A stretch of DNA of 17,127 bases, from assembly GCA_945869715.1 (NCBI GenBank), contig CAMBPP010000016.1, positions 1 through 17,127 of the forward strand, read 5' to 3'. Below, in pieces: positions 1 to 6,588 of this stretch (the stretch's first letter is position 1; every line of letters starts with the position of its first letter). The stretch comes from Bifidobacterium breve. Lineage in GTDB: Bacteria > Actinomycetota > Acidimicrobiia > Acidimicrobiales > Ilumatobacteraceae. The notes beneath the pieces were generated by a model. That model did no database searches. It was not told where the DNA came from and was given only the letters and a program-made list of their open reading frames with translations. The position numbers and the translations under genes are program-made.

Positions 1-77
1 ATACGGTCGGAAAGGGTGGACTTACCGTGATCGATGTGGGCAATAATTGAAAAGTTGCGTATGCGAGTGAGATCCAT
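1..77 (-). CDS. lepA: Elongation factor 4 (LepA), N-terminal fragment
   Basis: Only the first 25 codons are inside the window; the gene continues off the left edge. Reading leftwards from the ATG at 77-75 gives MDLTRIRNFSIIAHIDHGKS followed by TLSDR, which is the LepA amino terminus with the P-loop (AHIDHGKS) of the translational GTPases. LepA binds the ribosome and acts in translation or 30S biogenesis. The wording RNFSIIAHIDHGKSTLSDR is typical of LepA rather than EF-Tu, EF-G or IF-2. It is divergent from rpsT, a common pairing in bacteria. No Shine-Dalgarno sequence is visible, and a -10-like TAGAAT lies 11 bases upstream of the ATG, so the message may have a very short leader. Confidence 0.93.
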   Translation of the reverse strand, partial: MDLTRIRNFSIIAHIDHGKSTLSDR

Positions 78-88
78 GAGTTCACATA

Positions 89-132
89 ATTCTACTGTCG
101 CGGTTGGGTACTGGGCATCACGCTGTTAGTCT
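89..132. promoter_or_regulatory. Divergent promoter region between lepA and rpsT
   Basis: For rpsT (plus strand) there is TTGGGT at 104-109, a 17-base spacer, and TAGTCT at 127-132. This predicts transcription starting within a few bases of the ATG at 141. For lepA (minus strand) TAGAAT reads from 94 to 89 with a poor -35 (TGCCCA at 117-112), predicting a leader of about 5 bases. Both calls are by eye. The absence of a purine-rich ribosome binding site in front of either start fits leaderless or near-leaderless messages, which are common in actinobacteria. Confidence 0.35.
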
Positions 133-140
133 TTGCGACC

Positions 141-395
141 ATGGCAAACATCAAGAGCCAAAAAAAGCGCATCCTTACCAACGCCAAGAGCCAAGAGCGA
201 AATAAGGCAGTTAAGAGCGAACTTCGCACTCGTGTGAAGACGGCTACCTCCAGTGCAGGTACACCAGAAAGTGCTGAAGACGTTCGCATGGCGATGAAGC
301 GTCTCGACAAGGCCGCCACAAAGGGGATCATCCACCCCAACCAGGCTGCTCGTCGTAAGAGCCGCCTCATGAAAAAAATTAACGCTGCCGGCTAA
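141..395 (+). CDS. rpsT: 30S ribosomal protein S20
   Basis: An 84-residue basic protein beginning MANIKSQKKRILTNAKSQER, the standard bacterial S20 amino terminus. Length and charge fit the family, and the tail ends HPNQAARRKSRLMKKINAAG. S20 is a primary binder of 16S rRNA during small-subunit assembly. The ATG at 141 is the family start; no Shine-Dalgarno sequence precedes it, and a candidate -10 (TAGTCT, 127-132) lies so close that the message is probably almost leaderless. It is divergent from lepA and convergent with holA. Its last 17 bases, including the stop codon, overlap the end of holA, and its AAA-rich codons near 372-378 double as the likely U-tract of the holA terminator on the other strand. 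Confidence 0.97.
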   Translation: MANIKSQKKRILTNAKSQERNKAVKSELRTRVKTATSSAGTPESAEDVRMAMKRLDKAATKGIIHPNQAARRKSRLMKKINAAG

Positions 396-397
396 TT
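372..397 (-). terminator. Possible intrinsic terminator of holA inside the rpsT 3' end
   Basis: On the minus strand, right after the holA stop region, an AT-rich hairpin (AATTA arm at 397-393, TAATT arm at 381-377, extended by a G-U and a C-G pair, 7-base loop) runs straight into a seven-U tract (complement of the A run at 372-378). The stem is weak. The element sits entirely within the last codons of rpsT and around the holA stop, so one stretch would serve as S20 coding sequence and holA terminator. On the plus strand no U-tract follows the hairpin. Confidence 0.35.
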
Positions 398-1398
398 GCC
401 CTATTGCGTCTTGCGCCACCAGCCAACCTGCTGAGTCGCGCCACTAATACTTCCATCACCAGTTCTTCTGGCCAGTCTCGTTGACCTCGTAATTGCACAT
501 CTGCATCGGCAATGAGCATGATGCCCTGAGTAATGGCATCGCTTCCCAATTTTTCAGCCTGCTGCATTGCTTTGCGCGCCGGGAACTCACTGCGAATGCT
601 CAGCAGAACCATTGCATCGGCAGCTGACGACACGCCAGCAGATCCGTCGAGACGCGCGAAGCGCTCGAAGTGCCTGTGCAACAGCACCATCACTTGTAAC
701 GGATGCATCTCGCCTGCGTGCATGAGGCGGTGCAGCACCTTCAGTGCTTCTCCGGTGTTACCTGTGTCGATTGCGTCGGTGAGATGCCATGGCGCAGTAG
801 AACCCGACTCGCCGAGAAAAATAATGACATCGTCGTAGGAAAGCTTTTTGTCTGTTCCATAAGTGGAGAGCAGAGTGTCGATAACGCCTGGGAAGCGGCC
901 AGTGTCGTTGCCCAAGGTTTCATTGATGGCTGAAATGGCGTGAGGGTCGAGACGCAAACCTGCGAGTTCTAATTGTTCACGAAACCACAGTTCTCGCTCT
1001 TTGGGCTTTTGAGAGACCGTGGTAACAACCGTAGAGCCGCCCGCCTTTTTAATGGCGTCGAGAACAGACTTCGCAACGGCACCTGTTGCAGTGAAAATAA
1101 TGTCGGTGGCAGCAACCGGGCTTGCAAGATACGCAACAAGAGGTTGCAGCCCGTCGACTTTTGGCACATTGATATGGCGTAGTACTACTACTCGACGCTC
1201 GGTGAAGAGCGCCAGTGTGTTTGCAGCATCGACTGCTGCTCGTACTGCGGCATCGACCTCTTCTACCGTTGATTTTTCTGCGTCGTAGTCGTCGAGCATG
1301 AGCGACCTGTCGCCGTCGCCAATGAGCTCGTGTACACGGGTGCCAAGTTCTTCTAATACGAGCGATTCATCGTCGCCGGTAATGAGATAAATCGTCAC
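379..1398 (-). CDS. holA: DNA polymerase III delta subunit
   Basis: A protein of about 339 residues. The amino terminus (MTIYLITGDDESLVLEELGT) with the aligned ITGDDESL segment, the overall length, and the position beside comEC and rpsT all fit HolA, the clamp-loader subunit that opens the sliding clamp during replication. The chosen start is GTG at 1398-1396, which overlaps the comEC stop in a GTGA quartet and is preceded by an AGGGGG run. An ATG 45 bases further upstream (1443) is open but would add an unrelated stretch and lie inside comEC. The 3' end overlaps rpsT by 17 bases in convergent orientation. The family is weakly conserved in sequence, so the call leans partly on context. Confidence 0.88.
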   Translation of the reverse strand: MTIYLITGDDESLVLEELGTRVHELIGDGDRSLMLDDYDAEKSTVEEVDAAVRAAVDAANTLALFTERRVVVLRHINVPKVDGLQPLVAYLASPVAATDIIFTATGAVAKSVLDAIKKAGGSTVVTTVSQKPKERELWFREQLELAGLRLDPHAISAINETLGNDTGRFPGVIDTLLSTYGTDKKLSYDDVIIFLGESGSTAPWHLTDAIDTGNTGEALKVLHRLMHAGEMHPLQVMVLLHRHFERFARLDGSAGVSSAADAMVLLSIRSEFPARKAMQQAEKLGSDAITQGIMLIADADVQLRGQRDWPEELVMEVLVARLSRLAGGARRNRAISRQR

Positions 1399-2636
1399 CC
1401 CCCTAGTGTCGCACAGCGCTGTCCGATGATTGCCACCCACCACACCCAGCGCACTCCAAAGCGCATCGGGAGCATCACTACGTCACCCAACCCCGTGCCA
1501 ATCACCCCTGCAAAAAGACTCAGCGGAAGCCCCACCAACATCACAACGCCAGCAACAGGCACTGCAAAAAGGTTGGTGATGAGACCAATGGGGCTGAGGC
1601 GCCCAAAAACTAAATACAGGGGCAATGCAGTTCCTATTTGAGCTGCTGTCGTTGTTGCGAGCGGTAGCGCAACAAGATTCGGCATTCGGCACTGACGCAA
1701 CATGCGCTGAAGCGGTGCAGTGAGAACAATGAGACCCGCTGTTGCCCCAGACGACATCCAAAAGCCCACCTGCCACATCAACATGGGGTCAATAACAACA
1801 AGCCCCGCAACGCACAGTGCGAGCACCACTAAAGATTTCACTTTCCAGCCGGCAGTGAAGCAGAGCACCGTCATTGCTGCCATTGCTGCAGCGCGTAACA
1901 CCGATGGCTCTGCACGCGTGAGCACAGTGAACCACGCCAATACAGAAAGCGTTGCAACAAGCCGTGTGCGTGGTCGCATTCGCGTGAGCAGCGGTGCAGC
2001 ACCCGCTAATACAAATGCAATATTTTGACCCGATACAGCAGTGAGATGCGACAGCCCTGAGTCGCGAAACGCACCTATCATTGCGCGTGGCTGGTTGCGG
2101 TCATCTCCAATAACGAGACCCAAAAAGAGTGCTGCTTCATTGGGCGGCAAACGCGATGCACCAAAAGCAAGTAAGCGACGAACGCGATTTGTTGCCCGAG
2201 TAAAAGCAGAACCATCGCTCCATGTTGATGCCACTTTCACATTGGAGAGTTGCCCAACGATGTGTTGTGTTGCACGACGATGTTTTTGTGATGGCGATAC
2301 TTCACCACGTTCGCCAGAGAGATGCACCGACTCCCCCGCTAAATGCTGAGATACTCGCCGTGCACTACCGCCGTATAGAGTTGCCTGGTAACGCCAACCT
2401 TGCAGTACGAACACCGCTCGCACTGCAGAACTACGGCTCTCAGCGTTCACCAGCACTGGGTCTGTTACCAAAGTGGCAACACCAGCAAAACTCCCCATTG
2501 GGGCTAGATCCACTTTCTTCCACTCCACCTGACAACGCAGTACGAGGAACACCACGAACACGCTGCACGCGAGTACCGCGAGCAAAACACGATGAAACCA
2601 CCATTGGGCCGTGTGGGTCTCGTACGATTGACCCAT
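1395..2636 (-). CDS. comEC: ComEC/Rec2-type DNA uptake channel protein, lacking the C-terminal nuclease-like domain
   Basis: An integral membrane protein of 413 residues from the ATG at 2636. A first membrane helix near residues 16-34 is followed by a soluble stretch resembling the ComEC N-terminal domain (DUF4131), then the Competence domain with its hallmark GLSHLTAVSGQNIAFVL segment and multiple hydrophobic helices to the C terminus. ComEC forms the inner-membrane pore for single-stranded DNA in natural transformation. Full-length relatives are usually about 700-800 residues and end in a metallo-beta-lactamase-like domain; here the gene stops after the membrane part and runs directly into holA by a GTGA overlap. 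A longer start at 2690 exists but overlaps the divergent gene and adds an unremarkable basic stretch. The preferred ATG overlaps the ATG of the opposite-strand gene (CATG at 2634-2637). Confidence 0.87.
   Translation of the reverse strand: MGQSYETHTAQWWFHRVLLAVLACSVFVVFLVLRCQVEWKKVDLAPMGSFAGVATLVTDPVLVNAESRSSAVRAVFVLQGWRYQATLYGGSARRVSQHLAGESVHLSGERGEVSPSQKHRRATQHIVGQLSNVKVASTWSDGSAFTRATNRVRRLLAFGASRLPPNEAALFLGLVIGDDRNQPRAMIGAFRDSGLSHLTAVSGQNIAFVLAGAAPLLTRMRPRTRLVATLSVLAWFTVLTRAEPSVLRAAAMAAMTVLCFTAGWKVKSLVVLALCVAGLVVIDPMLMWQVGFWMSSGATAGLIVLTAPLQRMLRQCRMPNLVALPLATTTAAQIGTALPLYLVFGRLSPIGLITNLFAVPVAGVVMLVGLPLSLFAGVIGTGLGDVVMLPMRFGVRWVWWVAIIGQRCATLGG
2623..2628 (+). promoter_or_regulatory. Candidate -10 element for a leaderless transcript of the membrane-protein gene
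   Basis: TACGAT fits the TANNNT pattern of actinobacterial -10 elements and ends 6 bases before the ATG at 2635, the spacing expected when the message starts at the A of the start codon. There is no Shine-Dalgarno sequence in front of this ATG and no convincing -35. If real, the element lies within the first codons of comEC on the other strand. Confidence 0.35.
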
Positions 2637-3081
2637 GAGCACACCGGGCGAGCTACGCACGAAGCGACCGCGCATCGTGCCCGACGGCATTGTTGCTCAT
2701 AAGCGTGACCTTGCCCAACGCGGTGGGTTCACTGCGGTAGGCATTGCTGGCGCCTTATCGCTCTTAGGCGCCCTGGTTCTTGCTCTCACCAGTAATGCAT
2801 TTTTTGGAGCCATCGGCTTCATCGCTATTACATGCGGAGTGCCACTGCTCCCTATGGTTGGTCTTCCCGCTCGCACCGGTGCTATGCGTTGGCTTATTGC
2901 CATTGTAGGAAGTGCTGCTATTTGGTGGTGGGTGGGGCAACTCTCTGCTGCGCGCGTGCGCAAACTTGCTGTTGCCAGTTGGGCCGACTGGGCAAAAGAG
3001 TTTGGCTTATATGCAGCTGCTCTTGTGCTGGGCGTTATTTGTGCTTTGCTCATTGCCGCAAAGTCTTTGGGTGCCTTGTAA
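2635..3081 (+). CDS. Small four-helix membrane protein of unknown function
   Basis: A 148-residue protein I do not recognise. A basic, hydrophilic amino end of about 30 residues (cytoplasmic by the positive-inside rule) is followed by four predicted membrane helices near residues 32-52, 55-77, 84-101 and 124-143, the third ending in IWWWV. Codon use resembles the neighbours, and the frame makes a coherent membrane protein, whereas the opposite frame over the same bases (3098-2697) is basic low-complexity sequence. It lies on the opposite strand between comEA and comEC: its stop is 3 bases from the comEA stop, and its ATG overlaps the comEC ATG. No ribosome binding site is seen; a TANNNT element suggests a leaderless message. 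A role in DNA uptake is suggested only by position. Confidence 0.7.
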   Translation: MSTPGELRTKRPRIVPDGIVAHKRDLAQRGGFTAVGIAGALSLLGALVLALTSNAFFGAIGFIAITCGVPLLPMVGLPARTGAMRWLIAIVGSAAIWWWVGQLSAARVRKLAVASWADWAKEFGLYAAALVLGVICALLIAAKSLGAL

Positions 3082-3084
3082 TTT

Positions 3085-3834
3085 CTACAACGCAACAAAT
3101 GGTTTCATAGCTGCAAGTTTCCCATCGCCAATTCCAGGCACCTTCAACAGATCTTCTGCTTTGCTAAATGGCCCATTCTTTGTGCGAAATGTAACAATTG
3201 CTTTCGCAGTAGATGGCCCCACACTTGGCAATGCTTCCAATTCGAGTGCGCTGGCAGTGTTGATATTGATGAAAGCACTTTTTATTGTTGTTTGTGTTGC
3301 GCCAACTATTGCCGCAGCACTTGTTGATGACGGTGAGCCCACAGTTGCCGGCGGTTTTCTTCGCACTGCAACCGTGGTGTGAGGCTTCTGGCTTGAGCGC
3401 GCAGGAATGTATACCTGTTCAGCATCGAGCAATGGGAGAGCCAGGTTCACTGCAGCAGTGTCGGCACTTGCCGTAACGCCACCTGCCGCATTCACTGCGT
3501 CGATGACTCGTGCATTGGGTTTTAATCGATACACGCCCGGCTTCTTTACTGAGCCCGCAACATGAACAATGACTTCACGAGAACTGAGCGAGCTTGTTTC
3601 CACCAGAGAATTAATTGGCCATTCGCCAACAACGGTTGTAAATGGTGAACTACTCACACTAGAAACACTCACGAAGGGCAATGAGTTTTCTAACGGTGGC
3701 GCAGGTGCTCGCAGCAACCACCATGCGCCCACACACACCACCGCCACAGACCCTGCCGTGGCGAATGCTCGTGCCGGGCCGTACCACTTAATGAAGTGGG
3801 AACACTTTTCTTCAAGACGTTTGAGGTATTTCAT
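3085..3834 (-). CDS. comEA: ComEA-family DNA-binding competence protein
   Basis: A 249-residue membrane-anchored DNA-binding protein. Residues 1-22 are basic, 23-41 form a single membrane helix, 45-85 are a Ser/Pro-rich spacer, about 87-144 are an SLBB-type domain (REVIVHVAGSVKKPGVYRL through EQVYIPA), 145-185 a second Ser/Thr/Pro linker, and 188-249 a double helix-hairpin-helix domain (ININTASALELEALPSVG through KVPGIGDGKLAAM). This is the standard ComEA architecture of Gram-positive bacteria; the protein receives double-stranded DNA outside the membrane and hands it to ComEC. GAAGG stands just before the ATG as a close ribosome binding site. The gene follows the thioredoxin gene by 40 bases on the same strand and would be an operon partner of comEC but for the opposite-strand gene between them. 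Confidence 0.92.
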   Translation of the reverse strand: MKYLKRLEEKCSHFIKWYGPARAFATAGSVAVVCVGAWWLLRAPAPPLENSLPFVSVSSVSSSPFTTVVGEWPINSLVETSSLSSREVIVHVAGSVKKPGVYRLKPNARVIDAVNAAGGVTASADTAAVNLALPLLDAEQVYIPARSSQKPHTTVAVRRKPPATVGSPSSTSAAAIVGATQTTIKSAFININTASALELEALPSVGPSTAKAIVTFRTKNGPFSKAEDLLKVPGIGDGKLAAMKPFVAL

Positions 3835-3874
3835 ACCTTCGTGTGTGCATTACCCACCCGAACGTGGCAACTAC

Positions 3875-4579
3875 TTAAAAAAGCGCAGCGGTGAGTTGCC
3901 TGCGGTATTTCGCAGTGCGTGGGTCGTCGGGGCCCATTGTTTCTAAAATGTCAACATATTTCTGGCGGGCTACTTCATCGGCCTTGACCGTTGCAAGTAG
4001 GGCAACAAGTTGAGTGTCAAAATCGTCAACGGGGTCGAGAGCCAAACGAGCAGATGCGGCAACTTTGCGCACGTCATCGTTTTCAGGAACACGTGCCAAC
4101 AATTGCAAAGCTTCAGTGCTGCGCTCGGTGCGCACCATGATGCGCGCCATAGCAACAACTGCTTCGCTGTTTCCGGGCTCAATTGACAATGCAACGCGCA
4201 GGCTTTCTTCATCGCCCGCATCGAGGAGCCCGCGCATCATTTGACTCTCTGGCGAAGGTAAGAGCACATCAATAAATTTCTGCACTACTTCTTCTGGTTG
4301 CGCACCCATGAAACCATCGAAAACCTTGCCGCCTTTCAATGCATACAGCGCCGGCACCGACTGCAATTGAAAAGCCTGGGCAATTTGCGGGCTTTCGTCT
4401 ACATTGACCCGCACCAAATAGACCTGACCCTGTGTTGCAGCAACCACTTTTTCCACCATGGCGCTAAAGGGCGGGCATGCCGGGGACCGTGGAGACCAGA
4501 GGTCGACCACAACAGGAATGGTGGCCGAGCGCTCGAGCACTTCGGCTTGAAATGTGGCCTCAGTGACTTCAATTGCCAT
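3875..4579 (-). CDS. CnoX/YbbN-like thioredoxin-fold co-chaperone with TPR tail
   Basis: A 234-residue protein: a thioredoxin fold (about residues 1-110) followed by a helical TPR-like region (115-234) ending in a segment like GPDDPRTAKYRRQL, typical of the YbbN/CnoX family. The active-site region reads DLWSPRSPACPPF, so the thioredoxin CGPC motif is replaced by S32-P-A-C35: the nucleophilic first cysteine is lost, the second kept. The cis-proline loop (SVPAL) is present. The first-cysteine loss matches E. coli CnoX (SQHC), a chaperone-linked holdase rather than a disulfide reductase. The start at 4579 (MAIEVTEATF) is preferred over an ATG at 4639, whose extra 20 residues are unlike the family. 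TAGCGT at 4592-4587 could be the -10 of a leaderless message. Confidence 0.85.
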   Translation of the reverse strand: MAIEVTEATFQAEVLERSATIPVVVDLWSPRSPACPPFSAMVEKVVAATQGQVYLVRVNVDESPQIAQAFQLQSVPALYALKGGKVFDGFMGAQPEEVVQKFIDVLLPSPESQMMRGLLDAGDEESLRVALSIEPGNSEAVVAMARIMVRTERSTEALQLLARVPENDDVRKVAASARLALDPVDDFDTQLVALLATVKADEVARQKYVDILETMGPDDPRTAKYRRQLTAALF

Positions 4580-4586
4580 ATATATG

Positions 4587-4635
4587 ACGCTATCGGCATC
4601 CGCATACGTCGCATCACGCCCCGAGTGACTAGTTT
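4587..4635. promoter_or_regulatory. Divergent, probably leaderless promoters of the thioredoxin and phosphotransferase genes
   Basis: The 65-base gap between the two divergent genes has no Shine-Dalgarno sequence ahead of either ATG. On the minus strand TAGCGT (4592-4587) ends 7 bases before the ATG at 4579. On the plus strand TAGTTT (4630-4635) ends 9 bases before the ATG at 4645. Both fit TANNNT at the distance seen for leaderless or near-leaderless transcripts. No good -35 was seen for either. Confidence 0.35.
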
Positions 4636-4644
4636 TCATAGCGC

Positions 4645-5682
4645 ATGACTAATGAATTGCCCACTGGGCTCACCCCGGAAATTGTCGCTTGGTTTGCCAC
4701 AAATATTGATGGCGTCACCGCTCCCTTTCATTTCGACATGATTGCGGGTGGACACTCGAATCTCACCTTTGGCGTCACCGACGCAAACGGTAAACGGTAC
4801 GTATTGCGCCGCCCGCCACTTGGCCACATGCTCGCGAGCGCTCACGACATGGGCCGAGAATACAAAATTATTGCAGCACTCAGCAAGAGCAATGTTCCCG
4901 TTGCTCCGGCACTCGGGTTTTGCACCGACCCCGCCGTCAGTGAAGCACCGTTTTATGTTATGGATTTTGTAGAAGGCCACATTGTTCGTGACCCGGAAAC
5001 TGCAGCACATGTGTTTACGGTTGATGCTCGCCGAAATGCCAGCGAGTCGCTCGTTGACACCATGGCTGCTATTCACGCCACCAACCTTGTTGATGTTGGT
5101 CTCGACAACCTCGGCAAGCACGAGGGTTACATTGAACGACAACTGAAGCGCTGGTACGGGCAATGGAATGCCCAAAAGACCCGCGAACTTCCAACAATCG
5201 ACCGCGTGCACGATGAATTACTCAAACGCATTCCGCCACAAGGTCCTGCCACTTTGGTACATGGCGACTATCGCCTCGACAACTGCATGATGAGCAGTAG
5301 CGGAGACGTTGTAGCAGTTCTCGACTGGGAAATTTGCACGCTTGGCGACCCACTCGCCGATCTCGGTTTGCTCATGGTGTATTGGACGGGCCCCGGAGAT
5401 GACCCAAGTGCATGGGCAGGCCAATCAACAACCATTGAAGGGTTTTACAATCGCGCCGACCTTGCAACTCGCTACGCACAAGTTTCCGGCAGAGACGTTT
5501 CACATATCGACTTTTATGTGGCCTTCGCCTTTTGGAAACTCGCCTGCATCTTGGAAGGCGTATATGCCCGCTACTTAGGTGGCGCACTAGGCGAACGCAG
5601 CGCTGAAGAACTTGAGCCCTATGACCAACAAATACTTGCAGCGGCTGCAAATGCAGAAATGATTTTGGAGACCTTGAAGTGA
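4645..5682 (+). CDS. Phosphotransferase family protein (APH / ACAD10-like kinase fold)
   Basis: A 345-residue protein of the aminoglycoside phosphotransferase fold. A nucleotide-binding N-lobe contains GGHSNLTFGV (about residues 35-44) and YVLRRPPLG; the catalytic loop is H206-G-D-Y-R-L-D-N213 with D208 the expected catalytic base; the metal-binding position is D227 in VLDWEICTLGDPLADLG. The LRRPPLG and DWEICTLGDP wording is that of the subgroup related to the kinase domain of ACAD10, found in many actinobacteria and often near lipid-metabolism genes, rather than of drug-resistance enzymes. The natural substrate is unknown, and antibiotic resistance should not be assumed. Its stop overlaps the next gene by a GTGA quartet, so the two are probably translationally coupled. 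Confidence 0.85.
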   Translation: MTNELPTGLTPEIVAWFATNIDGVTAPFHFDMIAGGHSNLTFGVTDANGKRYVLRRPPLGHMLASAHDMGREYKIIAALSKSNVPVAPALGFCTDPAVSEAPFYVMDFVEGHIVRDPETAAHVFTVDARRNASESLVDTMAAIHATNLVDVGLDNLGKHEGYIERQLKRWYGQWNAQKTRELPTIDRVHDELLKRIPPQGPATLVHGDYRLDNCMMSSSGDVVAVLDWEICTLGDPLADLGLLMVYWTGPGDDPSAWAGQSTTIEGFYNRADLATRYAQVSGRDVSHIDFYVAFAFWKLACILEGVYARYLGGALGERSAEELEPYDQQILAAAANAEMILETLK

Positions 5683-6566
5683 GACCACCTTTACGCATCG
5701 ACGGCGAATTACCCACGCTGCAGGAACCTGTTCTTATTGTGATGCTTACTGGCTGGATCGACGCTTCCGCCGCAGCATATGGAGCAATGGAGGCCATTAA
5801 AAAAGGCACTGATGCGAAACGCATTGTTACCTTTGACCCCGACAGCTTCATTGATTACCGCGCACGACGGCCCCTGATGGAATTACGTGACGGGAAGAGC
5901 AACAAACTTGTGTGGTCGGCGCCCGAAATGTACGCAGGCAAAGACGACAACGATAGAGATGTGCTCATTTTGTGCGGGCCAGAACCCGATACTGCGTGGT
6001 TGTATTTCGCCGATGTTGTGGGCGACCTCTGCCTCAAACTTGGCGTTGTAAAAATGTTTGGCATTGGTGCATACCCATTTGCTGCACCTCACACACGGCC
6101 GCCACAGTTGTCGTGCACTTCCCCATCAGAGGTTGCACTTGCAGAAGTTCCTTTCATTAAAAGCTCAGCCGATGTTCCTGCGGGTATGGAGTCAGTACTA
6201 GAACATGCACTGCAAGAACGAGGCATTCAAGCACTCGGCTTATGGGGTCAGGTACCGCATTACGTTGCAGCCATGCCCTACCCTGCCGCATCTGCTGCTC
6301 TTGTAGGCGCTGTGCAAATGGTTGCCGGATTATCAATTGATGTTGCCGACCTTCGCGCTGAAGCAGTGCTGCAACGTGAGCGCATCGACAAATTGGTGTC
6401 GGGCAATGCTGAACACTTGCAAATGGTAGAGCAACTGGAGACTGCTTTTGACGAAGCGGTTTCTGCTGGAAACATTATTGCCGACTCACATTCACCAGCA
6501 TCGGGCGACGCCATTGCCGATGAAATTGAATCTTTTCTCAAGGAACAAAACGATTTAGGAAATTAA
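5679..6566 (+). CDS. PAC2-family protein (proteasome-assembly-chaperone-like fold)
   Basis: A 295-residue protein starting at GTG 5679 (MRPPLRIDGELPTLQEPVLI), overlapping the previous stop by four bases. The segments MLTGWIDASAAAYGAMEAI, SFIDYRARRP, DVLILCGPEPDTAW, MFGIGAYPFAAPHTRP and GLWGQVPHYVAAMPYPA are typical of the bacterial PAC2 (DUF75) family, related in fold to archaeal and eukaryotic proteasome assembly chaperones. The last 80 residues are helical and charged, probably coiled. Actinobacteria commonly carry such proteins; their role is not settled and this one has no proteasome gene next to it in the window. The alternative Met codons downstream would cut into the conserved first strand. 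Confidence 0.88.
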   Translation: MRPPLRIDGELPTLQEPVLIVMLTGWIDASAAAYGAMEAIKKGTDAKRIVTFDPDSFIDYRARRPLMELRDGKSNKLVWSAPEMYAGKDDNDRDVLILCGPEPDTAWLYFADVVGDLCLKLGVVKMFGIGAYPFAAPHTRPPQLSCTSPSEVALAEVPFIKSSADVPAGMESVLEHALQERGIQALGLWGQVPHYVAAMPYPAASAALVGAVQMVAGLSIDVADLRAEAVLQRERIDKLVSGNAEHLQMVEQLETAFDEAVSAGNIIADSHSPASGDAIADEIESFLKEQNDLGN

Positions 6567-6588
6567 CGCATCACACATTGGGGGAACA

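Noticed and set aside
2697..3098. Minus-strand frame of 133 codons that would fill the space between comEA and comEC on their own strand
   Set aside because: It is basic low-complexity sequence without membrane helices or motifs, whereas the plus-strand frame gives four clean helices.
4636..5211. Minus-strand open frame of 191 codons inside the phosphotransferase gene
   Set aside because: The plus-strand protein has clear kinase motifs through this region; the antisense frame shows no domain and cuts across the divergent promoter.
4645..5682. An antibiotic-resistance aminoglycoside phosphotransferase
   Set aside because: The wording around the catalytic loop is that of the ACAD10-like household subgroup, and nothing nearby indicates a mobile resistance element.
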